Positions 1 through 7,560 of a DNA stretch of 19,223 nucleotides are shown here, piece by piece (position 1 is the stretch's first letter; every line of letters starts with the position of its first letter). Below the pieces are notes generated by a model that was not told where the DNA came from, did no database searches, and saw only the letters and a list, made by a program, of their open reading frames with translations. Origin of the DNA: UBA2144 sp043819035 (lineage in GTDB: Bacteria > Patescibacteriota > Gracilibacteria > Peribacterales > Peribacteraceae). A program made the translations under genes and the position numbers. Where the stretch lies: the NCBI GenBank assembly GCA_043819035.1, contig JBDRFD010000022.1, positions 1-19,223 on the forward strand, in the 5' to 3' direction.

Positions 1-43
1 TCTTGTCGTAGGCGATGGAGAGAAATGAGGCTTGGGCAGACAT
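1..43 (-). CDS. Possible 5' end of a minus-strand gene running off the window
   Basis: On the minus strand an open frame reads MSAQASFLSIAYDK from an ATG at 43 down to the window edge. The frame stays open upstream to about position 110, with a GTG at 76 as another possible start. It would be divergent to gap. No Shine-Dalgarno sequence or clear promoter was found in front of it, and 14 residues are too few to assign a family. On the plus strand the same stretch has stops in all three frames within 45 nt, so at most a gene tail could lie there. Confidence 0.2.
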   Translation of the reverse strand, partial: MSAQASFLSIAYDK

Positions 44-135
44 GAGAAGATTGGGAATGTGGCTAAGAGATGCCACAATCCTACCATTTTCACACTCAAA
101 ATGGAACTACATGTGAGTGGTGTTTTTCAGAGGTT

Positions 136-159
136 CCCTAATCACCTAAAACCTTTTTT
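136..159. repeat. Fragment of the CCTAAAACCT intergenic repeat family
   Basis: Positions 138-154 are identical over 17 nt to 3741-3757 (ctaatcacctaaaacct). In both places the repeat ends shortly before the promoter of a plus-strand gene. Only one arm of the family is present here. Confidence 0.5.
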
Positions 160-192
160 GGTCATGTATTACTTAATGTAAAGGTTACCTTC

Positions 193-220
193 TTGCACAT
201 GATAATATTTTGCTTATGAT
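193..220 (+). promoter_or_regulatory. Promoter of gap
   Basis: The -35 box TTGCAC (193-198), a 16-nt spacer and the -10 box TATGAT (215-220) are followed after only 6 nt by the gap ATG at 227. Transcription should begin at or next to the start codon, giving a leaderless mRNA. Confidence 0.6.
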
Positions 221-226
221 AGTGAC

Positions 227-1246
227 ATGTTACGTGTTGCACTTAACGGATACGGTCGCATAGGCCGCAATGTACACAGACAGTTCGTTCAACGGTTCTC
301 GGATCAGATTGATGTGGTCGCTATTAATGCATCTTCTGATGCCCAAATGCGCGCATACCTTCTAAAGTATGATTCTTTGCACAAGCGTTTCCAAGGTACT
401 ATAGAAACGAAGAACGACGATACTATTCTGGTAAATGGGAAAGAAGTTCGAATTGTTAAAGAGCGTGATCCTGCAGCCTGTCCGTGGAATGAATTAGAGG
501 TTGATGTTGTTGTGGAGGCTACAGGCAAGTTCAGAACACGCGATAAGGCACAAGGGCACCTGGATGCGGGTGCGAAGAAAGTTATGGTTACGGCTCCTAT
601 GAAGGATGACACACCTACATTCGTCAAAGGTATCAATGATGATCAGATGACAGCGGACATGGATATCCTCTCCAATGCATCTTGTACAACCAACTGTATT
701 GCACCAGTGATTAAAATTATTGATGAATCCTTTGGTGTTGAAAATCTGCTCGTAAATTCTGTGCATGCGTTTACAGCTTCACAGAATTTGCTAGATAACA
801 AGGACAAGGATGGAAATGACTTGCGTCGTTCACGTGCTGCAACTTTATCGATGATTCCGACGAAGACTGGAGCTGTGAAAGCATGCGCTGACATATTTCC
901 GCATCTGAAAGGCAAAATTGACGGTATGGCATTTCGGGTACCTGTCCCCACGGTTAGCTGCGCGTACATGGCATTTTTCCTCCGAAACGAAGCAACAGTT
1001 GAAAGTATCAATGAGAAACTAAAAGAAGCTTCATTATCGGGTCCTATGAAAGATATCCTCGCTGTTTCAGAAGATCAGTGCGTATCGATTGATTTCCAGA
1101 CAGATCCACACTCTTCCATAATAGATGCTCCTTCAACCAAAGTTGTGGATGGAAAAGCAGCACAGATCTTGAGTTGGTATGATAACGAATGGGGGTATGC
1201 GATGAGAGTTACCGAAATGGTAGTTAAATTGGGGGCTTTTCTTTAG
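227..1246 (+). CDS. gap: Glyceraldehyde-3-phosphate dehydrogenase, GapB-like
   Basis: This is the cytoplasmic enzyme that interconverts glyceraldehyde-3-phosphate and 1,3-bisphosphoglycerate. Full length at 339 residues. The Rossmann loop is at the N-terminus (G8-x-G10-x-x-G13, NGYGRIGR). The active site SNASCTTNC puts the catalytic Cys at 153 and its partner His at 180 (VHAFTASQ), and WYDNEWGY lies near 317-324. After the second beta strand the sequence reads INAS, with Ala35 where NAD-specific enzymes have Asp. From memory, Bacillus GapB, an NADP-preferring gluconeogenic enzyme, also reads INAS, so NADP use is inferred. The ATG is fixed by the adjoining promoter and an immediate Rossmann start. 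A bisphosphatase gene follows on the same strand. Confidence 0.96.
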   Translation: MLRVALNGYGRIGRNVHRQFVQRFSDQIDVVAINASSDAQMRAYLLKYDSLHKRFQGTIETKNDDTILVNGKEVRIVKERDPAACPWNELEVDVVVEATGKFRTRDKAQGHLDAGAKKVMVTAPMKDDTPTFVKGINDDQMTADMDILSNASCTTNCIAPVIKIIDESFGVENLLVNSVHAFTASQNLLDNKDKDGNDLRRSRAATLSMIPTKTGAVKACADIFPHLKGKIDGMAFRVPVPTVSCAYMAFFLRNEATVESINEKLKEASLSGPMKDILAVSEDQCVSIDFQTDPHSSIIDAPSTKVVDGKAAQILSWYDNEWGYAMRVTEMVVKLGAFL

Positions 1247-1255
1247 TAAACAAGG

Positions 1256-1370
1256 CCAAAAACCCAAATCACAAGATCCAAATCCCAAGCAAAATAAAAG
1301 TTCTAAACTTCAAAACACTTTCATTTTGGGTTTTGGGGCTTGTTTTGGGATTTGGGATTTGGGATTTGGT
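1256..1370. repeat. Word-based inverted repeat (AAATCCC / GGGATTT)
   Basis: The left arm (1256-1295) carries repeats of aaatcc/aaccc words. The right arm (1324-1370) carries the complementary words, including gggattt three times in a row. About 28 nt separate the arms. It can fold into a long imperfect hairpin between gap and fbp and could end gap transcription, though no clean T-run follows. The right arm also supplies the -35 region of the fbp promoter. Confidence 0.7.
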
Positions 1371-1380
1371 GCTTTACACT
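1352..1380 (+). promoter_or_regulatory. Promoter of fbp, partly inside a repeat
   Basis: A weak -35 box TTGGGA (1352-1357), formed by the repeat, is 17 nt from a -10 box TACACT (1375-1380). The ATG at 1390 follows after 9 nt. Confidence 0.45.
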
Positions 1381-1389
1381 ACCAATACT

Positions 1390-2334
1390 ATGGAATCCTC
1401 CCACTGTGCATTGCCAGAGCGAATATCACTTAACTATCACCTGTTTCACAGGGCACAGGCACCCCATGACTTGCGCCACCTCATACTCGATATATCCCGT
1501 GCTGCGAAGTACGTCAGCTATGCCATACAAACATCCGAATCCGGTCTTGCAGGGGGTACAAATATCTCTGGTGAAGACCAATTGAAGCTTGACGTTTTAA
1601 GCGATGACATATTTCGACAGCATCTCTGTGAGAGTGAACTGGTGAGTTGTTACTCTTCTGAAGAGCAGGAGGAAGTTATCGAACTCTCTAAGAACGCGCC
1701 ATATAGCGTAGTCTTCGATCCTTTGGATGGATCATCACTTGTTGAAGCGAATTTCGCGATAGGGTCCATTGTTGGCATTTACGAAGGTGATACAATTCTT
1801 GGAAGAAAACCGAGTGAGCAAGTCGCTGCGCTCTATGTTCTATATGGTCCACGCACAACACTCATTTACTCAACCGGCAAAGGTGTCCATGAATTTATTC
1901 TGAATGATGTGGGTGAATTCATTCTTCTAAGAGAATTCCTGGGAATTGCTGATGATGCTAAAAACTACAGCCCGGGCAATCTGCGTGCCTTGAAAGACAA
2001 CAAAGGGTACAAATCTGTGATGCAGGAATGGCTTGATAGTGAGCTCACTCTTCGTTATTCAGGTTGCATGGTGGCTGATATCCATCACATTCTCTCCAAA
2101 GGTCAGGGTATCTTTGCGAATGTTGGCGGGAGCAAATATCCAGAAGGCAAGCTTCGTCTCGTCTTTGAATGCGGACCATTTGCCTATCTCATTGAACAAG
2201 CCGGGGGGAAAGCGTCTGATGGGACACAGCCTATTTTGGATAAGGAAATAACTGATCTGCATCAACGCACTCCTATCATTATTGGTTCGAAGAATGAAGT
2301 GGATAAGGTATGTAGTAATCTAATTAGAAGTTAA
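1390..2334 (+). CDS. fbp: Class I fructose-1,6-bisphosphatase / sedoheptulose-1,7-bisphosphatase
   Basis: It removes the 1-phosphate from fructose-1,6- or sedoheptulose-1,7-bisphosphate in the cytoplasm, for gluconeogenesis or sugar-phosphate interconversion. 314 residues, about the family length. The metal-binding motif DPLDGSS is at 110-116, and GEDQLKLD starts at residue 61. The C-terminal signature GKLRLVFECGPFAYLIEQAG falls around 252-271. After DPLDGSS the text is LVEANFAIGSIVGIY, closer to plant SBPases (IVDTNF) than to FBPases (NID), so it may be SBPase-like or dual-function. An upstream ATG at 1333 is in frame but lies inside the repeat and upstream of the -10 box, so 1390 is preferred. 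It probably serves the same pathway as gap. Confidence 0.9.
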   Translation: MESSHCALPERISLNYHLFHRAQAPHDLRHLILDISRAAKYVSYAIQTSESGLAGGTNISGEDQLKLDVLSDDIFRQHLCESELVSCYSSEEQEEVIELSKNAPYSVVFDPLDGSSLVEANFAIGSIVGIYEGDTILGRKPSEQVAALYVLYGPRTTLIYSTGKGVHEFILNDVGEFILLREFLGIADDAKNYSPGNLRALKDNKGYKSVMQEWLDSELTLRYSGCMVADIHHILSKGQGIFANVGGSKYPEGKLRLVFECGPFAYLIEQAGGKASDGTQPILDKEITDLHQRTPIIIGSKNEVDKVCSNLIRS

Positions 2335-2350
2335 CTCAATGTCATACGCG

Positions 2351-2510
2351 GTGACTGCTCACTGTTCTTGCGAATACCACGTGCAAAATGGCTAAAGCCA
2401 CACGCTTTTGTTCGTTATCCCCGCAGTTAAATGCGGGGTTAACGAACGACTAGAAATGGGCTTTAGCCCTACTAATTACGATACCCAATGTTAAGCCAGT
2501 GTGCAGTCAC
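2351..2510. repeat. Nested inverted-repeat element, REP-like
   Basis: Three concentric palindromes are visible. The outer arms are 2351-2364 and 2497-2510 (13 of 14 bases pair), the middle arms ggctaaagcc 2390-2399 and its complement 2459-2468, and the inner hairpin 2411-2425 with 2432-2446 (14 of 15 pair, 6-nt loop). No gene is inside. The design resembles REP/MITE-type elements mobilised in trans. The rest of the 2335-2653 gap holds only this element and the degenerate repeat at 2573-2650. Confidence 0.7.
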
Positions 2511-2572
2511 ATATACGCCTTCGTTTTAAAAGGACAAATTTGTGCGGCTTTGATATGGAATTGGTATTACTC

Positions 2573-2650
2573 TTTAACCTTTAAGGTGATAGGTGATAGA
2601 TTATTGCGTTTTTAATACTGTTTAACCTATTCCCTCTTTACCTAAATCAC
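2573..2650. repeat. Degenerate copy of the AACCTATNNCC repeat family
   Basis: Words such as ttaacct, aaggtgatagg, taacctattccct and acctaaatcac match the longer copies at 3609-3767, 13651-13770 and 13867-13986. It lies just past the stop codon of the minus-strand gene at 2654, so it may also act as a 3' hairpin. Confidence 0.5.
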
Positions 2651-2653
2651 GCA

Positions 2654-2974
2654 TCAATCCCAGAAAGGTTCTTTGAGCGCCTTCCCGAGAGCATCATCAA
2701 GGGGCTGGCTTTTATCGGATTCCTTTTCCTTTCCTTCGAGCTTATAAAGCTTTTTCATGGTTCGATATGATCCCCATGGATAATACTGTTTAATTTGCTT
2801 TCTGATCTTTTTGAATTTCTTATCTTCTTTATCCGGAATTTGGGCAATTGTTTTTTCTTTTAATTCCATAAGTAGCGGTTTTGCATTTCCGTCTTTTGTC
2901 CATTCAACCAGGCCTTTCACCTCACGGCTCTTGGGGTCGACGTACACAAAATCACTATCTTTGTAATCAGGCAT
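2654..2974 (-). CDS. Charged hypothetical protein
   Basis: 106 residues, starting MPDYKDSDFVYVDPKSREV and ending KEPFWD. It is rich in Lys, Glu and Asp, with no membrane segment or signal peptide. Residues about 45-85 are Lys-rich (KKFKKIRKQIKQYY), suggesting a basic helical surface. It starts 5 nt after the upstream membrane-protein gene, so the two are probably co-transcribed and translated in series. There is no Shine-Dalgarno sequence before the ATG. I do not recognise a family. Its reality rests on the tight spacing and plausible composition. Confidence 0.6.
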   Translation of the reverse strand: MPDYKDSDFVYVDPKSREVKGLVEWTKDGNAKPLLMELKEKTIAQIPDKEDKKFKKIRKQIKQYYPWGSYRTMKKLYKLEGKEKESDKSQPLDDALGKALKEPFWD

Positions 2975-2979
2975 GAATA

Positions 2980-3552
2980 TTAATGGATAATACGGTGCTC
3001 TTCTGGTCCGGTAGGGGGTGGAGGAGGCGGAAGAGGATTGTAAGATTCTTTTTGTTGTAATGACTCTTTCTCATTCGGGTGATGAAAGAAATCATGTACT
3101 TCTGATTTTCTCTGTTCCTGCATTCTGAGAAATGATTCAAGTACGACTGCAATACTTCCAATAAGCGCCACAATAATTCCGAATCGTATTTCAATGCGTG
3201 AAAACTCAAAAGTAACTTTCATGAGAACCGATAGGGCGGCAACAATCAAAACGGTTGATTGAACACCCAAGAATAAACGAATGTGCTCTTTGTTGTGTCT
3301 GCGAATCAACGGAGGTCCTCCGGTGAGCGGAATGAGTGTAATTAACAGGACAAAGAGATTAATGAGAAAAACAGCAATGCCAATAAAAGATGTGAAGAAT
3401 CCAAAGCCTGAATAGGAGACTGCGTCACTTCCAAGCATAAATCCGCCGGTCCATGGAAGAAAAACACCGATAAGTGCGAGAAGAGCTCCTCCATTGAGAA
3501 TCTGCTCTTCTAAATCAAGAGACCGAATACGTCGAAATATTGATGCTGCCAT
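2980..3552 (-). CDS. Four-helix membrane protein of unknown function
   Basis: 190 residues from the ATG at 3552 (an in-frame TTG at 3570 would add six). After a charged N-terminus (FRRIRSLDLEEQ) there are four hydrophobic stretches: roughly 20-40 (ALLALIGVFLPW), 50-78 (FLINLFVLLITLIPL), 92-112 (VLIVAALSVLM) and 123-143 (IIVALIGSIAVVLESF). A hydrophilic tail ends in a proline run (NPLPPPPPPTGPEE). The topology suggests an integral membrane protein with a cytoplasmic Pro-rich tail. It is first in a two-gene unit with the charged protein downstream. TACACT about 12 nt before the ATG may be its -10 box. No family recognised. Confidence 0.65.
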   Translation of the reverse strand: MAASIFRRIRSLDLEEQILNGGALLALIGVFLPWTGGFMLGSDAVSYSGFGFFTSFIGIAVFLINLFVLLITLIPLTGGPPLIRRHNKEHIRLFLGVQSTVLIVAALSVLMKVTFEFSRIEIRFGIIVALIGSIAVVLESFLRMQEQRKSEVHDFFHHPNEKESLQQKESYNPLPPPPPPTGPEEHRIIH

Positions 3553-3608
3553 ATGAGAACAGTGTAGCAAGTGTAGGTAAGAATCTCTAGATGTAGTTGG
3601 GGAATCCG

Positions 3609-3767
3609 AAAAGGTGATAGGTTTTAGGCTTAATAGGTTTAGGGAATAGGTTATGAGGGGGCAGGTTTTTCTTTTATCAACCTTTTCACCTTAAAAAACT
3701 ATAACCCAAACCCTGCCTGCCGGTAGGCAGGGCAGGCAGGCTAATCACCTAAAACCTAAAACCTTTA
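3609..3767. repeat. Palindromic intergenic repeat (AGGTTTTAGG / CCTAAAACCT)
   Basis: The left arm (about 3609-3653) repeats ataggttt and ttaggg words on the plus strand. The right arm (about 3676-3767) repeats the complementary aaccct and cctaaaacct words. Together they fill the space between the minus-strand membrane gene and the plus-strand glycosyltransferase. A separate GC-rich hairpin is embedded at 3711-3740. Confidence 0.7.
3711..3740. repeat. GC-rich CTGCC/GGCAG hairpin
   Basis: ccctgcctgc is followed by cggta and then ggcaggg and caggcagg, so several registers of a strong short hairpin are possible. It sits inside the right arm of the larger A/T-rich repeat and is clearly of different composition. 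Confidence 0.6.
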
Positions 3768-3768
3768 A

Positions 3769-3798
3769 CTGACATGTAACAAATACATACTATACACT
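3769..3798 (+). promoter_or_regulatory. Promoter of the first glycosyltransferase
   Basis: CTGACA (3769-3774) and TACACT (3793-3798, 18-nt spacer; TATACA at 3791 gives 16 nt) precede the ATG at 3805 by 6 nt, again a leaderless layout. Confidence 0.5.
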
Positions 3799-3804
3799 AC
3801 TATT

Positions 3805-4866
3805 ATGCCAAAGATTGCAATAGATGTACGGGAAGCGTGTCGTGAAAAACGAACGGGAAAGGGGCAGTGGACCTATGGTTTTACCTCAGAGCTCCTCAAG
3901 CGAAGTGCAATTGAAGTGATCCTCTTGTCGGATCAAGAAGTACCAGCTAACTGGCGTAATAGTGCCTCAAAGATAATTTCATTTCAAAAGGGTCTTCTAT
4001 GGCACTTTAAAGTAGCCAAAACCCTTAAGACTCTATCGAATCTCGATTTATATCTCAGCCCCACGAGTTATATTGTCCCTGCTCTACTGGGAAAGAAAGT
4101 TAATGTAATTCCTGTCGTACATGATTTAATTGCATTCAGAAGTGAGCAACATGACAGGAAAGCTAGAATTGTAGAAAAGTCTCTTCTTAAGAGAACGCTT
4201 CTAAAAGCCGCTCATATATGCACTGTATCCGAGAGTACGAAAAATGATTTACTCAAGAGATATTCTTTTCTTGAGTCTGCAAAAGTAACTCCTATCTTAG
4301 CAGGACCTATGCGGGAGGATGAAGCTTTAAATATTCCTGATCACAAAACAATCCTCTGTGCAGGAACATTGAGCCCACGCAAAAATCAACTCAGCCTCAT
4401 TGAGGCTTACCGTATGCTTCCAAAAGAACTTAAAGAGCAATTCAAGTTAATTCTTATTGGGGGGCGTGGATGGCATGATTCAGAGATACTTAAAACTATT
4501 AAAGAAACTCAAGGAGTTGAATGGAAAGGTCATGTAACAGATGATGAGTATGAAGCACTTATGCGCAGCTGCACAGTATTCGCGCTCCCCTCTCTGTACG
4601 AAGGTTTTGGGCTGCAGCTTCTTGATGCACTCAAACGCGGGGTACCGATCCTCACTTCGAAGCGCGGAAGTATTCCTGAAGTAGTCGGTGACTGTGCAGT
4701 TTTCATCAATCCTGAGGATAAAGCAGACATTGCACAGGGATTAAGGAGGATTCTTACCGATGAAGTTCTGAGGGGGCGCCTAAAAACACGTGGACCTGAG
4801 TACGCAGAGCAATATTCTTGGCAGCATTCGGTTGATCTCTTCATGCAAGCAGTCCATGATATTTAA
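3805..4866 (+). CDS. GT4-family glycosyltransferase
   Basis: 353 residues with the two-domain GT-B plan. The N-terminal half starts MPKIAIDVREA and includes VVHDLI near residues 109-114. The C-terminal nucleotide-sugar domain contains CAGTLSPRKNQ (about 188-198), then SLYEGFGLQLLDALKRGVP and GSIPEVVGD. It should transfer a sugar from a nucleotide donor onto a lipid or polysaccharide acceptor at the inner face of the membrane. The family E-x7-E motif reads E266-x7-D274, a conservative change. The usual GIGRY loop near the N-terminus is GKGQWTYG. It resembles the GT at 8537 in length and layout and may be a paralogue. nadK starts 5 nt after its stop. Donor and acceptor cannot be told. Confidence 0.88.
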   Translation: MPKIAIDVREACREKRTGKGQWTYGFTSELLKRSAIEVILLSDQEVPANWRNSASKIISFQKGLLWHFKVAKTLKTLSNLDLYLSPTSYIVPALLGKKVNVIPVVHDLIAFRSEQHDRKARIVEKSLLKRTLLKAAHICTVSESTKNDLLKRYSFLESAKVTPILAGPMREDEALNIPDHKTILCAGTLSPRKNQLSLIEAYRMLPKELKEQFKLILIGGRGWHDSEILKTIKETQGVEWKGHVTDDEYEALMRSCTVFALPSLYEGFGLQLLDALKRGVPILTSKRGSIPEVVGDCAVFINPEDKADIAQGLRRILTDEVLRGRLKTRGPEYAEQYSWQHSVDLFMQAVHDI

Positions 4867-4871
4867 GCCCT

Positions 4872-5762
4872 ATGATCTCTTTTAACCGCATCGGCATCAC
4901 CGTGAAATCGGGTCTTGATCACAAGGATGAGGCTGTTAGCCGTGTGATAGAGATACTAAATGGTCTTGATGTAAAGATCTGTGTTGATGCAGAGCGTACG
5001 AGTGATCTTGCTTGTGCCAAGGGATTAGATCATATGAAGGCAATTGAAGATATTGATCTCCTCATCGTCATTGGAGGAGATGGAACGATTCTGCGTGCGG
5101 TGCGCGAAATGAAAGATTTCTCGATCCCCATTCTCTCTGTGAACTGGGGAACGGTCGGGTTCCTTTCAGAGATTGATTTGGAAGAAGCAGCTGAGCTCAT
5201 TCCAAAGCTTCTCCAAGGAGAAGGAGTGATCGAAGAACGCGGCATACTTCATGTAAGTGCTCTTCGTGATGGATCTGAGATCTTCACGGGGTCGGCTCTC
5301 AATGAAGCAGTAATAGCACAAGGAACGATTGCACGGCTTGTGAACTTGAAGACAACCGTGAATAGTGAGGAGCTTACAAACTACCATGCGGATGGTTTGA
5401 TTATTTCCACCCCCACAGGTTCCACTGCGTATTCTCTGGCAGCAGGTGGTCCTGTCGTGTACCCCACACTCAATGCGATGATTTTGGCTCCAATCAATCC
5501 CTACAGCTTCAGCCAAAAGCCGATTGTTATTCCTGGGGAATCGGAAGTAGAAGTGGAGGTGAGTACGAAAGAAAATAAATTCCAGGATACCGAAGTGGTA
5601 TTAACCATCGATGGGCAAGTCTACATTCCACTCCAGCGCAATGACCGCGTGAAAGCGCACATTAATTCAGAGACGGTGAAATTCTTGCGCAGAAAACAGG
5701 ATACATTCTTCGCCACACTCAGGCGGAAACTGAAGTGGGGCGAGAGGGCAGGAGAGAATTAA
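4872..5762 (+). CDS. nadK: NAD kinase
   Basis: It phosphorylates NAD to NADP in the cytoplasm. 296 residues, typical length. The diacylglycerol-kinase-like catalytic motif GGDGT is at 68-72 with Asp70 as the expected base. NWGTVGFLSEI follows at about 94-104, then LNEAVI and the NAD-binding stretch YHADGLIISTPTGSTAYSLA near 173-192. The ATG is 5 nt after the glycosyltransferase stop with no Shine-Dalgarno sequence, so translational coupling is likely. Its last 4 nt overlap the convergent gene at 5759. An NADP-type GAPDH in the same window would use its product. Confidence 0.95.
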   Translation: MISFNRIGITVKSGLDHKDEAVSRVIEILNGLDVKICVDAERTSDLACAKGLDHMKAIEDIDLLIVIGGDGTILRAVREMKDFSIPILSVNWGTVGFLSEIDLEEAAELIPKLLQGEGVIEERGILHVSALRDGSEIFTGSALNEAVIAQGTIARLVNLKTTVNSEELTNYHADGLIISTPTGSTAYSLAAGGPVVYPTLNAMILAPINPYSFSQKPIVIPGESEVEVEVSTKENKFQDTEVVLTIDGQVYIPLQRNDRVKAHINSETVKFLRRKQDTFFATLRRKLKWGERAGEN

Positions 5763-6295
5763 GTTGAGGAAAACACTGAAAGAAGGCGTCTCCGCACGTA
5801 TTCATCCCTCGTTGATTCAACATGCCAGAAACTCAACACGCGTGCGTCTTCAGCATCACTTGATTCGAGAAAAGTAAAAAGTAGGTCCTTTTTACTCTTT
5901 CCAGCATTTTGTGTTATCGCTGAGAGTCCTCTGAGTAACGTTGCCTCATAAATTTTATTATGAGTAACAACGAAAACATGACAGTACCTTTTTCTTCGGC
6001 TGAGAATCTGGTGACCTAATTCTGGTCCAATATCATTCAACCTTGGATACATATTGATTACATAGTCAGCATCAAAACGTGAAGCATTTACTGCTGCCTC
6101 CATCTCTTCGTCGTTCGCGTGAATTGGAGGATGACTAATATGACTATAGTGAATGTTCATTCCATCAGCAAATGCGACACGTTTAAGTTGATCAAGAAAA
6201 ACTGCGTTATGGGTATCAAGATCATCCACATGTGATTTGTGTCGTTCTGGGTCACCAGATTCTTCGAAGACACAACAGTGTATCTTTGGGTACAT
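5759..6295 (-). CDS. Hypothetical protein, 178 residues
   Basis: It starts MYPKIHCCVFEESGDPERHK and ends RRRLLSVFSST. No signal peptide or membrane segment. The hydrophobic strand DADYVINMYP (about 75-84), then LGHQILSRRKRY and HVFVVTHNKIYEATLL, have the alternating pattern of a small alpha/beta fold that could bind a nucleotide or act on DNA or RNA, but I cannot name a family. His is frequent in the first third (HYSHISHPPIHAND). It has its own strong -35 box overlapping the purA stop codon. It converges on nadK with a 4-nt overlap. Confidence 0.7.
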   Translation of the reverse strand: MYPKIHCCVFEESGDPERHKSHVDDLDTHNAVFLDQLKRVAFADGMNIHYSHISHPPIHANDEEMEAAVNASRFDADYVINMYPRLNDIGPELGHQILSRRKRYCHVFVVTHNKIYEATLLRGLSAITQNAGKSKKDLLFTFLESSDAEDARVLSFWHVESTRDEYVRRRLLSVFSST

Positions 6296-6302
6296 GGTGC
6301 GC

Positions 6303-6331
6303 TATTTTTACATTTATAAGTTAATTGTCAA
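6303..6331 (-). promoter_or_regulatory. Promoter of the 178-residue gene
   Basis: A perfect TTGACA on the minus strand (6331-6326) overlaps the purA TGA stop. The -10 region at 6308-6303 is A/T-rich (AAAATA) but a poor match. The start codon at 6295 follows within 8 nt. Confidence 0.4.
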
Positions 6332-7554
6332 CTTCTAATAATCATTTCTTCTCTACCCTGACCCGTCCCAATCAATGCTATAGGAACATCTGTTTTCTCT
6401 TCGATGTATTTGATGTAGTTCTGAGCATTCTCCGGCAAGTCTTTAAATTCCGTCATCCCCACGGTGCTGGCTTTCCAGCCAGGAAGCTCTTCGTAGACGA
6501 CATTTCCGTTGTCATAACCAACACCTACAGGAATCGTCTCTTCATCGTCTAAGACATCAAGCTTTGTAATGTTCCAGTGGGATGTGCCGTTGAGCATGGC
6601 GGATTTTCTCAGATCATCAATATGAAGCCAGCCGCAGCGGCGTGGTCGTCCTGTAGTCGCACCGTACTCCCCTCCTCGCTCACGCAGGCGATCTCCTGTT
6701 TCTCCCTCTACTTCTGTTGGGAAGTTTCCTTCTCCCACACGCGTGCAGTAGGCCTTGGCAATGCCGATGCAGGAGTTGAGTGATCTTGGGGGCAATCCCA
6801 ATCCCTGAAGAGCACCTGCAGACGTTGTAGAACTGCTTGTTACAAACGGATAGGTACCGTGATCGATATCCAAAAGAGTTCCTTGTGCACCTTCAATGAG
6901 GATCTTCTTTCCTTTTCTTAAGAACTCATGCAGCAATATCACTGTGTCGCTCACGCTATCTTTTAAAACTTTTTGTGCTTCCTTAAGCTGCTTCATTTCA
7001 GTTTCGAGATCAACATCAAGTCCGTACGTCTGTTTAAGTTCTTTTGCTATGCCATGAAGTTCTTCCGTGAGGTCATCACAAAGCCGCTCAATGCGGATAC
7101 CTGTACGCTTCGCCTTTTCCATATATGCAGGCCCAATGCCACGCTTGGTGGTCCCAATCCCCTGCTTACGCAGTTCTTCCATTTTTGCATCCAGTTCTTT
7201 GTGATAATCGAAGAGGATGTGTGCCTCTTGTGAAATACAGAGGCGAGGGACAATGTCTACGCCGGCTTCTTTCAGTGTCTTGATTTCCTCGAGGAGCGTT
7301 GGCAAATGGATCACCATTCCGCTGCCCAGCACCACAGGTTTCCCTTCATGGAGGCATCCGGAAGGCAGTAAGTGGAATATGTGCTTTTTTCCTTCTACAA
7401 CGATTGTATGCCCGGCATTTGCTCCTCCGCAGGCGCGTGCGATCACATCAAAGTGCTCTGAGACGATGTCGGTTGCCTTCCCCTTCCCCTCATCTCCCCA
7501 CTGCGCGCCGATGATGGCGCTGACTTGACCGAGTGACGAGAGAAATTCTTGCAC
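6328..7554 (-). CDS. purA: Adenylosuccinate synthetase
   Basis: It joins IMP and aspartate with GTP to make adenylosuccinate, the first committed step from IMP to AMP. 408 residues from a GTG at 7554. The P-loop-like GAQWGDEGKGK is at 16-26, with Asp21 as the catalytic acid, and GGANAGHTI contains His49. GIGPAYMEKAKRTGIR and SSSTTSAGALQGLGL follow further on, then the C-terminal LPGWKAS. A longer frame starts at 7623 but crosses the hairpin at 7591-7619 and adds 23 residues unlike the family. The GTG lies 6 nt after a TATTAT box, which decides the start. TGA stop. Downstream of prmC on the same strand. Confidence 0.95.
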   Translation of the reverse strand: MQEFLSSLGQVSAIIGAQWGDEGKGKATDIVSEHFDVIARACGGANAGHTIVVEGKKHIFHLLPSGCLHEGKPVVLGSGMVIHLPTLLEEIKTLKEAGVDIVPRLCISQEAHILFDYHKELDAKMEELRKQGIGTTKRGIGPAYMEKAKRTGIRIERLCDDLTEELHGIAKELKQTYGLDVDLETEMKQLKEAQKVLKDSVSDTVILLHEFLRKGKKILIEGAQGTLLDIDHGTYPFVTSSSTTSAGALQGLGLPPRSLNSCIGIAKAYCTRVGEGNFPTEVEGETGDRLRERGGEYGATTGRPRRCGWLHIDDLRKSAMLNGTSHWNITKLDVLDDEETIPVGVGYDNGNVVYEELPGWKASTVGMTEFKDLPENAQNYIKYIEEKTDVPIALIGTGQGREEMIIRS

Positions 7555-7560
7555 GTGCAA

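Noticed and set aside
1..226. Structured RNA gene (RNase P, SRP or tmRNA) upstream of gap
   Set aside because: No conserved motif of these RNAs is visible; only a repeat fragment and the gap promoter can be supported.
1333..1389. N-terminal extension of fbp
   Set aside because: It encodes the GGGATTT repeat (GLVLGFGIWDL) and lies upstream of the -10 box.
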